Assembly (NCBI GenBank): GCA_024691765.1
Contig: JAILNI010000028.1
Location: 28,912 to 92,911 of the forward strand
Reading direction: 5' to 3'
Length of the DNA stretch: 64,000 nucleotides
Origin: Bacteroidales bacterium
Lineage (GTDB): Bacteria > Bacteroidota > Bacteroidia > Bacteroidales > UBA932
Part shown: positions 15,305-24,751 of the stretch, piece after piece
Layout of the letters: each line of letters begins with the position of its first letter
How positions within the stretch are numbered: position 1 is the stretch's first letter
Notes under the pieces: model-generated
Database searches by the model: none
Told to the model about the DNA's origin: nothing
The model's input: the letters and a program-made list of their open reading frames with translations, nothing else
Position numbers and translations under genes: made by a program

Positions 15305-17653
15305 ATGAAACGGATTGGAACAGTATTGACAGCCCTGGCGCTGATTACCGCGGCGGCATCCTGCTCGCAGCGCTTTGAACTCGATATCCCCCTTGCGCTT
15401 AACCGCGCGGAGATGCGTTTCGACGCATCGGGCAATTCCTACTACGTGCTAGTTTATTGCCATGGTGAGTGGACCGCATCCCTGGATAAGGATGTTCCCT
15501 GGGTGTCGCTTTCCCGTACATCCGGCAGCGGCAACTCCCAGATAATGGTTACTGCCGACCTTAACCGCGGCGTATCCCGTGGCGTAAGCCTTTGGGTAAA
15601 AAGCGGCTCCCTTTCAAAGGAGATGTATATCTCACAGAAGAGTGCTAGTGCCGATGTGGGTAACTTCAGCCTTGTGGAGGAAGGAGTCGAGATGCTTCGC
15701 GGAGCTTCCATCGGGCGCATCGCCTTCGGCACGGACCTGGATAAATCTACTCTCGCGGGGGTGGAGACCAGTGTGGAATATGAGCCCGAGGATGCTCAAC
15801 CGTGGATTCACGACATCGTGATAGAAGACACGCGCGTCACTTTCCGGGTAGACGAAAATACCTCGGGTGCAGCGCGCAGCGCCACTATCTCGTTTACTTT
15901 TCCGCTGGCCCGTTGGGATACTCCGGTCAAGGCCTCCTTCAAGGTGAACCAGTCGGTGGATGAACCTGCCGAAATAGGCGCCTCCCTTTCGGCCCTGAAC
16001 GACGGCACTCAGCCGGTATGGGAGGAGGGCGACCGGCTTATGCTTCTCGACACCGACGGCAGCAGTACGGTTCCCGCCGAAGTGTATGCATCCGGCGGCG
16101 CTCAGGCTACCCTTCTTTTCAATGCCGATGCTGTTCAGGCCGGTATCCTTGGAGGAGCTTATCCCGAAGATTACATTGATCGCTGGAGCGGAGGAAAGGT
16201 ATATATAAAGATGCCTCAGGAGCGGCCCTTTGTCCCGACGCTGGAAAAAGCTGCTCATCTGGCCGTTCTCTCAGGCCGTAAGGTTGGTGAATCCGTACAG
16301 TTCAGCGCCGCCGGCGCCCTTTTGAAACTCAACCTTCAGGGAGAGGGCACGCTGCAGCGGCTGAGTCTGCTGGCGTCCAGTCCGATAAGCGGCGATGGAA
16401 CGTTGGATATGACGCTGGAAAAGCCCGCCTACGTGCCCGGGACTGAGGGTAGTCCGCAGATAGACATACAGATTCCCGCAGAAGGCGTAGCTCTTCCGGC
16501 AACTTTGTATGTGGCCATTCCTGAAGGAGATCTGGGCTCCATCCTTATAAGCGCCGTTACCAGCGCCTGGAGCGGCTGTCTATATGGCAATGCCCAGAAA
16601 GCCGGTGTGGCGGGAGACGTCATCCCCATGCAGGAGATAAACTTCACTATCCCTTCCCAGGCGAAAGACCTTACTCAGGGAGACGCCTGGGCCAACTGCT
16701 TCCTCGTGGAGAACCAGGAACAGGACACTTACAGCATTGACCTGCGTAAGCCGGACGGCAGCAAGGTGACCGGCGCCGAACTCTGCTCCATTCTCTGGCA
16801 AACCACCCCCGGGGTTATAGATTATCTGGCGATTGATGCCGCAACGGGGAAGTTGTACTTCAGGAAGAGCGCAGCCAATCCCGGCAGCGCCCACGTGGCA
16901 GTGAGCGATAACGGGGGTTCTGTCAAGTGGAGCTACCACATCTGGGCGCCTGCAGATTCCGTGGAAACCCGGAGAATAGGCAACTATACCTTTATGGACC
17001 GTAATCTCGGCGCCGTCATGGCCGCCGCTACCGATTTCTCGAACGCTTCCATAGGTATGCATTACCAGTGGGGACGCAAGGATCCTTTCCCGCCTGCGAC
17101 CGGTATGGCGGCTTCCGGCAACGGGAATCGCTCGAAGGTATATCCCGACAACATCGTCTTCGTGGTTGCCCAGGACGGCGTGACCCAGGAAGAGGCTGAT
17201 GCTACGCCCAACACTTATTATTGGGGCCGCGAAGGAAAAGGAAAGCAGGACTGGCGGAAAACCCAGGACGACAACCTATGGGCCGCAGCCGCTTCCAATG
17301 CCAACCCGTGTCCCCATGGATGGAAAGTTGCCTCCAATGATGAACTTGGCCTGCTTCCGGAACGCCTGAAAGCCTCCGAATATGTTTCCAAGGTGGGTAT
17401 TGTCATAAAGGACGACGATAATAAGGATATGCTGTTCGTACCAGGCGGAGCCTACCGCAGGACTACTCACGCGACCAGCGAACTGGCCAATATGAGCGAC
17501 GGATGGATATGGTCTTCCACCCCGTGCGCTATGGAAGATTACAGGGGATCATATCGCCTGTGGTTCCAAAACCCCGTCAATAACCGCCGCATCGATACCA
17601 GTTATCCACAGCGGCGTTGGGGCGGAAATGTAAGATGCGTAAAAGTTCAATAG
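15305..17653 (+). CDS. BACON-domain surface lipoprotein with FISUMP-like C-terminus
   Basis: A 782-residue lipoprotein (signal ending AAASCS). A BACON-type beta-sandwich lies near residues 30-115 (GEWTASLDKDVPWVSLSRTSG...ISQKS). The middle contains a fimbrillin-like module (EEGDRLMLLDTDG...). The C-terminal third (NYTFMDRNLGAV..., YQWGRKDPFPP, NPCPHGWKVASNDE, GGNVRCVKV) looks like the Fibrobacter major-paralogous (FISUMP) domain. The ATG at 15305, 1 bp after the susD stop, is chosen over a TTG further upstream. Its place directly after susD and its BACON domain suggest a SusE/F-like surface glycan-binding protein. The C-terminal domain call is tentative. Confidence 0.8.
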   Translation: MKRIGTVLTALALITAAASCSQRFELDIPLALNRAEMRFDASGNSYYVLVYCHGEWTASLDKDVPWVSLSRTSGSGNSQIMVTADLNRGVSRGVSLWVKSGSLSKEMYISQKSASADVGNFSLVEEGVEMLRGASIGRIAFGTDLDKSTLAGVETSVEYEPEDAQPWIHDIVIEDTRVTFRVDENTSGAARSATISFTFPLARWDTPVKASFKVNQSVDEPAEIGASLSALNDGTQPVWEEGDRLMLLDTDGSSTVPAEVYASGGAQATLLFNADAVQAGILGGAYPEDYIDRWSGGKVYIKMPQERPFVPTLEKAAHLAVLSGRKVGESVQFSAAGALLKLNLQGEGTLQRLSLLASSPISGDGTLDMTLEKPAYVPGTEGSPQIDIQIPAEGVALPATLYVAIPEGDLGSILISAVTSAWSGCLYGNAQKAGVAGDVIPMQEINFTIPSQAKDLTQGDAWANCFLVENQEQDTYSIDLRKPDGSKVTGAELCSILWQTTPGVIDYLAIDAATGKLYFRKSAANPGSAHVAVSDNGGSVKWSYHIWAPADSVETRRIGNYTFMDRNLGAVMAAATDFSNASIGMHYQWGRKDPFPPATGMAASGNGNRSKVYPDNIVFVVAQDGVTQEEADATPNTYYWGREGKGKQDWRKTQDDNLWAAAASNANPCPHGWKVASNDELGLLPERLKASEYVSKVGIVIKDDDNKDMLFVPGGAYRRTTHATSELANMSDGWIWSSTPCAMEDYRGSYRLWFQNPVNNRRIDTSYPQRRWGGNVRCVKVQ

Positions 17654-17655
17654 TC

Positions 17656-19917
17656 ATGCGGATTTTACGAGAAATATGCGTGTTGGGAGCCGTTGCATTT
17701 CTGGCGGCTTCGTGTGGCAAAGATGTTTATGAGAGGCCCATTCATCTGGGCAGTGGTCTCGGCTTCCCGGAGAAGGAGTATATCCTCGGGGCCGAAGCCG
17801 GGCAGCTGGCCATCCCGGTAATAGCCACCCGGGAATTCAAGGTGTCCACTGATGCGTCCTGGCTTACGGTACCCCGGACCGCTCCTGCCGGCCGGGAAGG
17901 CTTCCTTGTCCGTTATACGGCCAATACGTCTCTGCCTCGTGCGGCCAGGGTGGTGATCGCCATCGAAGAGACCAACCATAGGGACACGGTAGTCCTGCGT
18001 CAGAAAGGCGCGGTGACGCCAGTCCTGACCATGTCTTCTCCGGCGATTATGTTAAACGGTTCCAAGGGCGGGAAGTGTGAGATCGCCCTGGAAACCAATC
18101 TTCAGGATTCGGACCTGGTTCTTTCCTGGAACAGCGAGGGAAATGAGGAATGGATCAGTGACGTTAGTGTACAGGGCGGGAAACTGAAGTTCTCATATCT
18201 GGCCAATCCCCTTGAGAACAAGCGCCACGGGAACATTGACATAAGCTATGCCGACGCTTTCGGAAAAGTGCTCCGGATTCCTTTCCAGATCAGTCAGCTT
18301 TCAAGTTCCGATCTGCCCGGACAGAGCCTGACCCTGCAGGAATTCTGCGCCATGGCCACCGAAGAGGGGACGGAGATAGAAGACGACCTTGTGATAGAGG
18401 GTATTGTGGTGAGTGACAGGGAAAACGGCAACTGCGGAGACAATACCCAGCTTTCCGTGACATCCATAGATTACAGCGTCTGCGAAAGAACAGTCTACCT
18501 TGAGGCGGTTGACGGATCATGCGGCCTGTGCATGGTTACCAGGACGGCAGAAGACAACATTTTCCTCCAGGGAGACAGGGTAAAGTGGTCCGTACGCGGA
18601 ACAGTCCTCAGTAAATCCAAGGTACTTGACCCTGCCGTCGATCCGGTGTTCTACACTCTTAACGGAGTAAAGTGCAGTATGACCCTCGAGAGCGAGCGCC
18701 TGGGCCGGGAAGGCATTCCTGTCAAAGAAAAGTATATCGGCAACCTTACCGATGGAGACATTTTCACATACGTGACCATCAAGGATTGCGAACTGCCGGT
18801 GCGGAAAGGCCCCCTTACGCCTGTGAGCGAGAAGTTTACCTCCGCGACGGGCTCGAACAAGGTTGCCAAGTTCGGTATTCTGCTTCACGATATATGCGGC
18901 GGCAGCATGTATTTATACACCAACACCACCTGTCCCTACCGCCGCGACGGTTCCGTCCTGCCCCAGGGGAGCGGCAAGGTGAGCGGGGTCGTGGTGCACG
19001 AACTGTATCCCCGTTTCAGCTATATGGACAACGGCTCTGCCGACGAAGAAACCTGGGGAAACATTGGCCGTTACCAGCTGCGGCATACCACAAGGGAAGA
19101 CTTCGCCCTTGCCCAGACTATGGAGGAGGCGTCGTTCAGCGCCATCCTCTGCGAATGGACCTCCATCGAGGGCAAAAATCTGACGAAGTATTACGCCACC
19201 GACGGAGACAGGACGGCCTATTTTGACTACAGTTTCGTGTACTCGGATAGCTACACGGACGGAAGGGCCGGAACTCTTCCCATCAATACCATGACGGACT
19301 ATTCCTATCTGGGTCCGCTGAATGAAGAAAATCCCGACGGAAGAATTCCTTCGGAGGAAGGATCGGCCTGGAGCACCAACCTCACGGTGAGGAACGGTGC
19401 ACCGCAGTACACCACGCTGGTGTTCTCCACGGCTGGCATCAGTTCTTCCCGAATGAGCATGCAGATATGCTCCATGAACTATTACTGGTCCAAAACCCAG
19501 AAAATAGGCGACGATCCCATGTATCTGGAAGGGCCCCGCTACTGGTGGGTGGAATACTCTCTGGACGGAGAAAACTGGACCCCGGCAGCCCGGTACTCTC
19601 TTCCGGATTTCTGTCAGACTTCGCCCATGACCCAGCTCTGGCAGACTGCAGGTTACAAGCCGGTGAACATTCCGCTTCCGGCCTCCAAACTGCTGGGCAG
19701 GGAAAAGGTATGGGTCCGGATTATTCCCGATGCCGCTATGCAGACCGGCAGCCAGACGGCTTATCTGGACCCGGCCATCGTGTATCCGGCTTCCGGTTCC
19801 TTCCCCAGCGCCTGGAATTACATAGGCATTCGTTACAACACCGTGGATCCGCCTGCAACCGACTTTGGCGGCGGCAGCGACATAGACGGCCTGGATCCCA
19901 TTGACTATAACTGGTAA
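17656..19917 (+). CDS. BACON / DUF5689 domain surface lipoprotein
   Basis: A 753-residue lipoprotein; the signal MRILREICVLGAVAFLAASCG gives a Cys at about residue 20. A BACON-like domain follows (DASWLTVPRTAPAG...VVLRQKG, about 55-115), then a second beta domain. A DUF5689 region begins at about residue 218 (LQEFCAMATEEGTEIEDDL, VIEGIVVSD, FLQGDRVKWSVRGTVL). The last 250 residues are a beta-rich module without a recognised name. An alternative ATG at 17635 would overlap the previous gene; 17656 matches the 2-bp spacing used across this operon. It is a probable surface binding or scaffold protein of the PUL. Confidence 0.78.
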   Translation: MRILREICVLGAVAFLAASCGKDVYERPIHLGSGLGFPEKEYILGAEAGQLAIPVIATREFKVSTDASWLTVPRTAPAGREGFLVRYTANTSLPRAARVVIAIEETNHRDTVVLRQKGAVTPVLTMSSPAIMLNGSKGGKCEIALETNLQDSDLVLSWNSEGNEEWISDVSVQGGKLKFSYLANPLENKRHGNIDISYADAFGKVLRIPFQISQLSSSDLPGQSLTLQEFCAMATEEGTEIEDDLVIEGIVVSDRENGNCGDNTQLSVTSIDYSVCERTVYLEAVDGSCGLCMVTRTAEDNIFLQGDRVKWSVRGTVLSKSKVLDPAVDPVFYTLNGVKCSMTLESERLGREGIPVKEKYIGNLTDGDIFTYVTIKDCELPVRKGPLTPVSEKFTSATGSNKVAKFGILLHDICGGSMYLYTNTTCPYRRDGSVLPQGSGKVSGVVVHELYPRFSYMDNGSADEETWGNIGRYQLRHTTREDFALAQTMEEASFSAILCEWTSIEGKNLTKYYATDGDRTAYFDYSFVYSDSYTDGRAGTLPINTMTDYSYLGPLNEENPDGRIPSEEGSAWSTNLTVRNGAPQYTTLVFSTAGISSSRMSMQICSMNYYWSKTQKIGDDPMYLEGPRYWWVEYSLDGENWTPAARYSLPDFCQTSPMTQLWQTAGYKPVNIPLPASKLLGREKVWVRIIPDAAMQTGSQTAYLDPAIVYPASGSFPSAWNYIGIRYNTVDPPATDFGGGSDIDGLDPIDYNW

Positions 19918-22007
19918 TGCGTATGAAAAAGATATTTCTGTATATGACTATAGCCCTGGCGGCTGTTTCCTGCGCCAGGGAAATGCCCGGAAAGGAAGAA
20001 TGTGCAGTCGACCAGGTACGCGTGCCTTTGACCTTCCGCGCCGATGTCGTTGCTACCAGAACCTCCCTGGGTTCCGACTGGAGCGTGTCCTGGTGCGAGG
20101 GAGACCAGGTGAAGATTCTCTGGGTCGGCGGCGAAACCGTCACTGAGGCCAGCCTGGAAGGCGGAAAAGCCTATTTCAGTGCCGCTGTGGATGAAGTGCA
20201 GGAGTATTACGCCGTATATCCTGCTTCCATAGAGGCCAGTGTGGGTGTGGACGGGAAACTGTCTTTAGTTCTTCCTTCCAGCCAGACGGGCCGTTTCGAG
20301 GACTGCGCGGTCATCGTCGCCCATACTACCCGTGAATCCCTTGATTTCGGCAAGTTCAAGAGCGCAGCGGGCCTGATTCGTTTCGCCATAGCGGATCCCG
20401 CCGTTACACGCGTCCGTTTCTGCGGAGCTGGCGAAGAGCCGGTAGGCGGTACCGTGGTTGCCGATGCGTCTCTTTCCTGTGAGACCGTTCCAGGCAGTAC
20501 AGCTGTGGATGTGGCTGTCGCCGGGGCGGGGACCTACTATATGAGCGTCCTTCCCGGTGTGCAGCTTACGTCCGGAATATGTTTCCAACTGGGAACGGAT
20601 GAGAAATGGCTGGGTACCGCGTCGTCTCCGACACCGGCCACAATCCAGGCCGGCCAGGTACTGCTGGTAACCGCATCTCTGGAAGATAAGCTGGTGGTGG
20701 AAGGCGATATTTACATTACGGAACCCGAAGCACTCCGGAGTCTGCTTTCCAACCCGGCATCGGCTAGCAAACTGGATGGCCATACCGTCCATGTTAGTGC
20801 GGAAACCTATGACTTGGCTGTCGGCGAAACAGGCCTGAGCCTGAACTTCGAATCGGCTACTACCGTGAAGATCATTGCCGAAGAAGGGACGGTCTTCACC
20901 ACCTCGCTTACAGGCGCCGAGGGCTGCATTCTGACGGTCGCCTCTGCCAATGTGAACCTGGATATCGAAGGCGTTACTTTCTCGGGAGGATCGCATGAGG
21001 GAACTGGAGGGGCGCTGTGCCTCACAAAGGGCTCCCATTCCTTTAAACACTGCATTTTCTCCAACAATCAAACCACTTCCGCGACGAACGAAAAAACCGG
21101 TGGCGCCGTTTACGTAGGCGGCGATGCTTCGGCCGCTTTTGAAAGCTGCAAATTTACCGGCAATAAAACGGCCATTACCGGTGGCGGCGCCCTTGCGGTG
21201 TATACTTCCGCGAAGGTGACCGTCCTGGACTGTGACTTTACGGGCAATATTTCTCATACCGGAGCCGCATATGTCGGGAATGGCGGTGCTATTCTGCAGA
21301 AGAAGGCCGGCAATGTCCTATATATTGTCAATTGCCGATTCAGTGGAAACGGGACCGCTACCAACGGACCGGATCTGTTCTCGTCGGCGGGTGCCGCCCT
21401 TTTCCTGTACAACAGCACTTTCGCCCATCCGCTGAATCCGGACGCCAAATCGGCAAATAGAGGTTCGGCCAGGTCGAACGTGCCTTCTTTCGTGGCTAAC
21501 TGCACCTTTGTGGTAGAAGTGGACGAAAAGGAGGCGGGAGCCGGAACTTCCAATGGCCTGATGGCTTTCGGGCAGAGTAATAACAACGAGTTTGTGGGCA
21601 ACCTGATGCTGTCCAATGCCGGTTATTCTTTTGGCGTCGGCGCAAAATATACTTCCACCACCACCAAACAGGCCACCACGAAAGGCCACAACGTTTACAG
21701 TGAAGCTCCCAAGATTGTCCTGACCGACGGGGGAAATAATACGGACCTTACCGGGATCCGTACGGCCGATGTGGTTTCCAGCACGGTCCTTGCATCCGAT
21801 GGTCTGCTGCATTGGGATGGCCCGGCTGCGAAGTTTTCCGGTTACCAGGCGGCGACTGCAGAACGTATGGCATCGGTCATCAAAGCCTATCCCGATGTAG
21901 GTAACGATTTCTATAACTGGCTCGTGGCCAAGGGAGTCTTTGGAAAGGATGCTGCCGGAACCGACCGCGGCGATTCATGGTGGCCAGGCGCATACCAGGG
22001 GTTGTAA
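19917..22007 (+). CDS. Lipoprotein with fimbrillin-like head and PMP-type beta-helix (PUL copy)
   Basis: A 696-residue lipoprotein (signal ending LAAVSCAREMPG). The fimbrillin-like module covers about residues 35-250 (ATRTSLGSDWSVSWCEGDQVKI..., EYYAVYPASIEA). A right-handed beta-helix at about 255-560 has GGA and FxxN repeats (FSGGSHEGTGGALCL, FSNNQTTSATNEKTGGAVYV, FTGNKTAITGGGALAV). The start ATG overlaps the previous stop (TAATG). It has the same architecture as the protein at 7114, so the two are probably paralogues. It ends in a Trp/Gly-rich tail. Likely a surface scaffold or glycan-binding protein; no catalytic residues could be assigned. Confidence 0.82.
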   Translation: MRMKKIFLYMTIALAAVSCAREMPGKEECAVDQVRVPLTFRADVVATRTSLGSDWSVSWCEGDQVKILWVGGETVTEASLEGGKAYFSAAVDEVQEYYAVYPASIEASVGVDGKLSLVLPSSQTGRFEDCAVIVAHTTRESLDFGKFKSAAGLIRFAIADPAVTRVRFCGAGEEPVGGTVVADASLSCETVPGSTAVDVAVAGAGTYYMSVLPGVQLTSGICFQLGTDEKWLGTASSPTPATIQAGQVLLVTASLEDKLVVEGDIYITEPEALRSLLSNPASASKLDGHTVHVSAETYDLAVGETGLSLNFESATTVKIIAEEGTVFTTSLTGAEGCILTVASANVNLDIEGVTFSGGSHEGTGGALCLTKGSHSFKHCIFSNNQTTSATNEKTGGAVYVGGDASAAFESCKFTGNKTAITGGGALAVYTSAKVTVLDCDFTGNISHTGAAYVGNGGAILQKKAGNVLYIVNCRFSGNGTATNGPDLFSSAGAALFLYNSTFAHPLNPDAKSANRGSARSNVPSFVANCTFVVEVDEKEAGAGTSNGLMAFGQSNNNEFVGNLMLSNAGYSFGVGAKYTSTTTKQATTKGHNVYSEAPKIVLTDGGNNTDLTGIRTADVVSSTVLASDGLLHWDGPAAKFSGYQAATAERMASVIKAYPDVGNDFYNWLVAKGVFGKDAAGTDRGDSWWPGAYQGL

Positions 22008-23761
22008 TGAGAAGACTGCTTGCATATCTTGGGCTGTTGCTCCCCCTGCTGGCTGCGGCAGGGCCGATGCCCCGTTTCAAGGCAGGGACCTACAACGTAT
22101 GCACCAGCGATTCCCGTCTGAAAACCGTAAAGGGTAATCCGGATGTGAGTGAACAGCGTCTTTGGTGCAACAGCTGCACTGCGGTTGGCGACATGCTGGT
22201 CCATCTCGACTGCGACATAATCGGCCTTCAGGAAATATGCGACAGCATCTGGAACGGTCCGCAGAATATACGCGAAGACGTTGCATCCAAGGGTCTTGAC
22301 TACGAGTGGATACTCTATCCCAACACCAGGCACGGACATATTTCCTACGACGATGCCATTGGATACAAGCCGGAGGTGTTCGAGTGTCTGGATAACGGCA
22401 TTTTCTGGATGGGAGGTGTCTTTGACCGGCCGGAAATGGCAGAAGGCGCTCCGAAAGGCAGCATGCGTCCTGCCGTATGGGCGCATATGAAACACCGTGC
22501 CTCGGGCCGTGAGTTTTATTTCCTGAGCACCCATCTGGTAGTCTCCCGCAAGCAGGAGGACGGAAGCTGGAGCCACGAAGGAAACAAGTACAATGCCCAG
22601 CAGTTGAGGAAATGGCTGGAGAAAAACCTCCCTTACGACATGCCAGGCATACTGGTGGGTGATATGAATGTGGATGACAAGGCCAAGCACTGGGCCTCTC
22701 TGGCCCAGGTGCCGTTCATGGACGTGAAACTGTATATGGCCCACGCGGGACGCCTGTCCGGAGACGCAAAAACCTGGGGAACGCAGGACAATAAGGATGA
22801 GAACGGTTACAGTAAGTGGTGGCCGGACCATATAATGGTAAACGGCTTCCGTCCGCTGGATTATGTTATCGACCGCGGCAGGTTCCCGACAGCGGACGGC
22901 ACGCTCCACTATCCGTCGGATCACCTTCCGCTCACCTGTGAGGTGGAGTTCAGGGACTATTCTCCAAGTGGCCTGAACACTCCTGCACGGGGCAGAAAAG
23001 CCGTCAGGGCGATGTCCTTCAATGTCCGATATTTCAACAATAACGTGGACTACGAAAACGGATGGGACCACCGCAAGCAGGCCATTACGGCAATGCTGGA
23101 GGATGTAAAGCCTGATGTGATGGGTACACAGGAGATCACGGACTACCAGATTGCCTATCTGGATGCCAGGTCGCCGGCCTATAAACACGTGGGTATTTTC
23201 CGCGAGCCGGACGGCAAAAAGGAGTGCGCCAGTCTTTACTACAACACGGAAACGGTGGAATTGCTGGAATGGGGCGGTTTCCACCTCAGCGAGACTCCCG
23301 GCGTTCCTTCCCTGGGATGGGATGCCCAGGTCAAGCGCACGGCGGTATGGGGGAAACTCCGGATGAAGGATACCGGCAAGGAGTTCTTCTTTGTCACCAC
23401 CCACCTCGACCACAAGGGCCAGACGGCCCGTGAGAAGGGAATGGACCTGATTCTGGATACCCTTAAGGTCCTCAATTCGAAGAAACTTCCCTGCATTATC
23501 GTCGGAGACTTCAATTCCACCGACGACAATCCTGCCCTCAAGCGTATTGCGGGAGAAATGAAGAATGCCCGGCTCACGGCCTCTTCTTCCGACACCAAAT
23601 ACGCTTTCAATGGTTTCGGAAAATCCTGGACCGGCAATATCGACCATATCTGGTACAAGGGCTTCAGGAAATGTGCGAACTACAAGGTCATCAGCCGCAA
23701 GTACCTGCATATCAATTATATATCGGATCATTATCCAATTATTGCAGATCTGGAGTTATGA
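22007..23761 (+). CDS. Tandem double EEP-family phosphodiesterase/phosphatase
   Basis: A 584-residue secreted protein (signal about residues 1-19) with two complete endonuclease/exonuclease/phosphatase domains. Domain 1 (about 23-320) shows TYNV, GLQE, STHL, GDMNVDD, PDHI and YPSDHLPL. Domain 2 (about 332-584) shows SFNVR, GTQE, TTHLDH, GDFNSTDD, IDHIW and SDHYPI. These cover the metal-binding and catalytic Asn, Glu, His, Asp and His positions of the fold. EEP enzymes cleave phosphodiester or phosphomonoester bonds (nucleases, inositol phosphatases, sphingomyelinases); the substrate here is unknown. The start is the ATG overlapping the previous TAA. Domain 1 is closest to the other EEP domains in this PUL, domain 2 to common single-domain Bacteroides EEP proteins. 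Confidence 0.88.
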   Translation: MRRLLAYLGLLLPLLAAAGPMPRFKAGTYNVCTSDSRLKTVKGNPDVSEQRLWCNSCTAVGDMLVHLDCDIIGLQEICDSIWNGPQNIREDVASKGLDYEWILYPNTRHGHISYDDAIGYKPEVFECLDNGIFWMGGVFDRPEMAEGAPKGSMRPAVWAHMKHRASGREFYFLSTHLVVSRKQEDGSWSHEGNKYNAQQLRKWLEKNLPYDMPGILVGDMNVDDKAKHWASLAQVPFMDVKLYMAHAGRLSGDAKTWGTQDNKDENGYSKWWPDHIMVNGFRPLDYVIDRGRFPTADGTLHYPSDHLPLTCEVEFRDYSPSGLNTPARGRKAVRAMSFNVRYFNNNVDYENGWDHRKQAITAMLEDVKPDVMGTQEITDYQIAYLDARSPAYKHVGIFREPDGKKECASLYYNTETVELLEWGGFHLSETPGVPSLGWDAQVKRTAVWGKLRMKDTGKEFFFVTTHLDHKGQTAREKGMDLILDTLKVLNSKKLPCIIVGDFNSTDDNPALKRIAGEMKNARLTASSSDTKYAFNGFGKSWTGNIDHIWYKGFRKCANYKVISRKYLHINYISDHYPIIADLEL

Positions 23762-24747
23762 AAAAGGCAACAGTCATACTGCTTCTGTTCCTCTGTGTGA
23801 ACCTTGCCGCGGCCCCCAAGGGAAAGGCGCCGCTGCGGGCGGGCACCTACGACGTGTCCAACTCCTTCAACCGCCGTGTGCAGGCGGAGAAGGGGAAAAT
23901 GTCGGAACAGCGTATGTGGTGTTACAGTTCCATTGCCATAGCTGATGCCATAATAGAAGCGGATTGCGATATCCTGGGCATTCAGGACGTTTGTGACAGC
24001 ATAGCGGGAAGACGTGAGGGCGCGGTCCCTCTGATAGACATCATAAAGGAGCGCGGAGGTGATTACGACTGGCTTGTGCTGAGTAACGCCAATCCTAATT
24101 TCCCGATAGAAGGACCATTGGCCAACGGCACCGGCATAATCTGGAGGGCATCCCGCTTTGAGTTGAAGGACTGGGGAATCCAGTGGCTGAGCGGAATATA
24201 CGATAAACCGGGACGGGCCAAGAATCTTAAGTACGGCGGAAACAACTCATCCTTCATGTGGGTGAAACTCTATGATTCCCAGGCCGGTAAAGAACTGGTC
24301 TTCGTAAGCGCCAGTCCAAGCGGGCCCACCCAGTATGACAAAGGAGAGAAGGTTGTTTATCACGAGATCAACATTGCCAACTGCAGCAATCTTCTCCTTC
24401 AGTTGCAGGCGGATGTGGTCTCGAAGGGTATGCCTTCTATAATAGCCATCAATGCCCATAACGCCCCGTCCCACGATGGATACAAGGCTCTTACCGGAGG
24501 ACGTTGGCTGGACGTTCACGACAGATTGCACGAGGAAGGTTCCCTCAGCGAAGAAGCTGCCGGAGTGAAAAACTGCTGCAATACGCCCGACGAAAAGAAA
24601 CTGTCCGGAGGCAGGCCGGACCATATCCTGGTGGACGGACTGGATATTGTAGATTACAAAGTGTTAAGAAAGAAATATCCCACGGCCGATGGAACGCTTC
24701 ATTATCCATCCCTCCATTTTCCTGTAGTGGCCGAACTTCAGTATTGA
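23758..24747 (+). CDS. EEP-fold protein with degenerate active site (probable pseudoenzyme)
   Basis: A 329-residue secreted protein whose fold matches EEP domain 1 of the upstream gene (SEQRMWCYSSIAIADAI, DCDILGIQDVCDSI, YPTADGTLHYPS). Nearly every catalytic position has changed: Asn to Asp in TYDV, Glu to Asp in GIQD, the STHL His lost (SASPS), the GDMN Asp replaced (INAHN) and the SDH Asp replaced (YPSLHFPV). Only PDHILV is intact. The frame is open and full length, so it is under selection as a protein but is unlikely to be an active phosphodiesterase. It starts with an ATGA overlap. It may act as a binding protein for the same substrate. Signal peptide about residues 1-19. Confidence 0.85.
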   Translation: MKKATVILLLFLCVNLAAAPKGKAPLRAGTYDVSNSFNRRVQAEKGKMSEQRMWCYSSIAIADAIIEADCDILGIQDVCDSIAGRREGAVPLIDIIKERGGDYDWLVLSNANPNFPIEGPLANGTGIIWRASRFELKDWGIQWLSGIYDKPGRAKNLKYGGNNSSFMWVKLYDSQAGKELVFVSASPSGPTQYDKGEKVVYHEINIANCSNLLLQLQADVVSKGMPSIIAINAHNAPSHDGYKALTGGRWLDVHDRLHEEGSLSEEAAGVKNCCNTPDEKKLSGGRPDHILVDGLDIVDYKVLRKKYPTADGTLHYPSLHFPVVAELQY

Positions 24748-24751
24748 TGAG

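Noticed and set aside
21911..23731. A 606-codon minus-strand frame opposite the double EEP gene
   Set aside because: The plus-strand gene has complete catalytic motifs in both domains; the opposite frame shows none.
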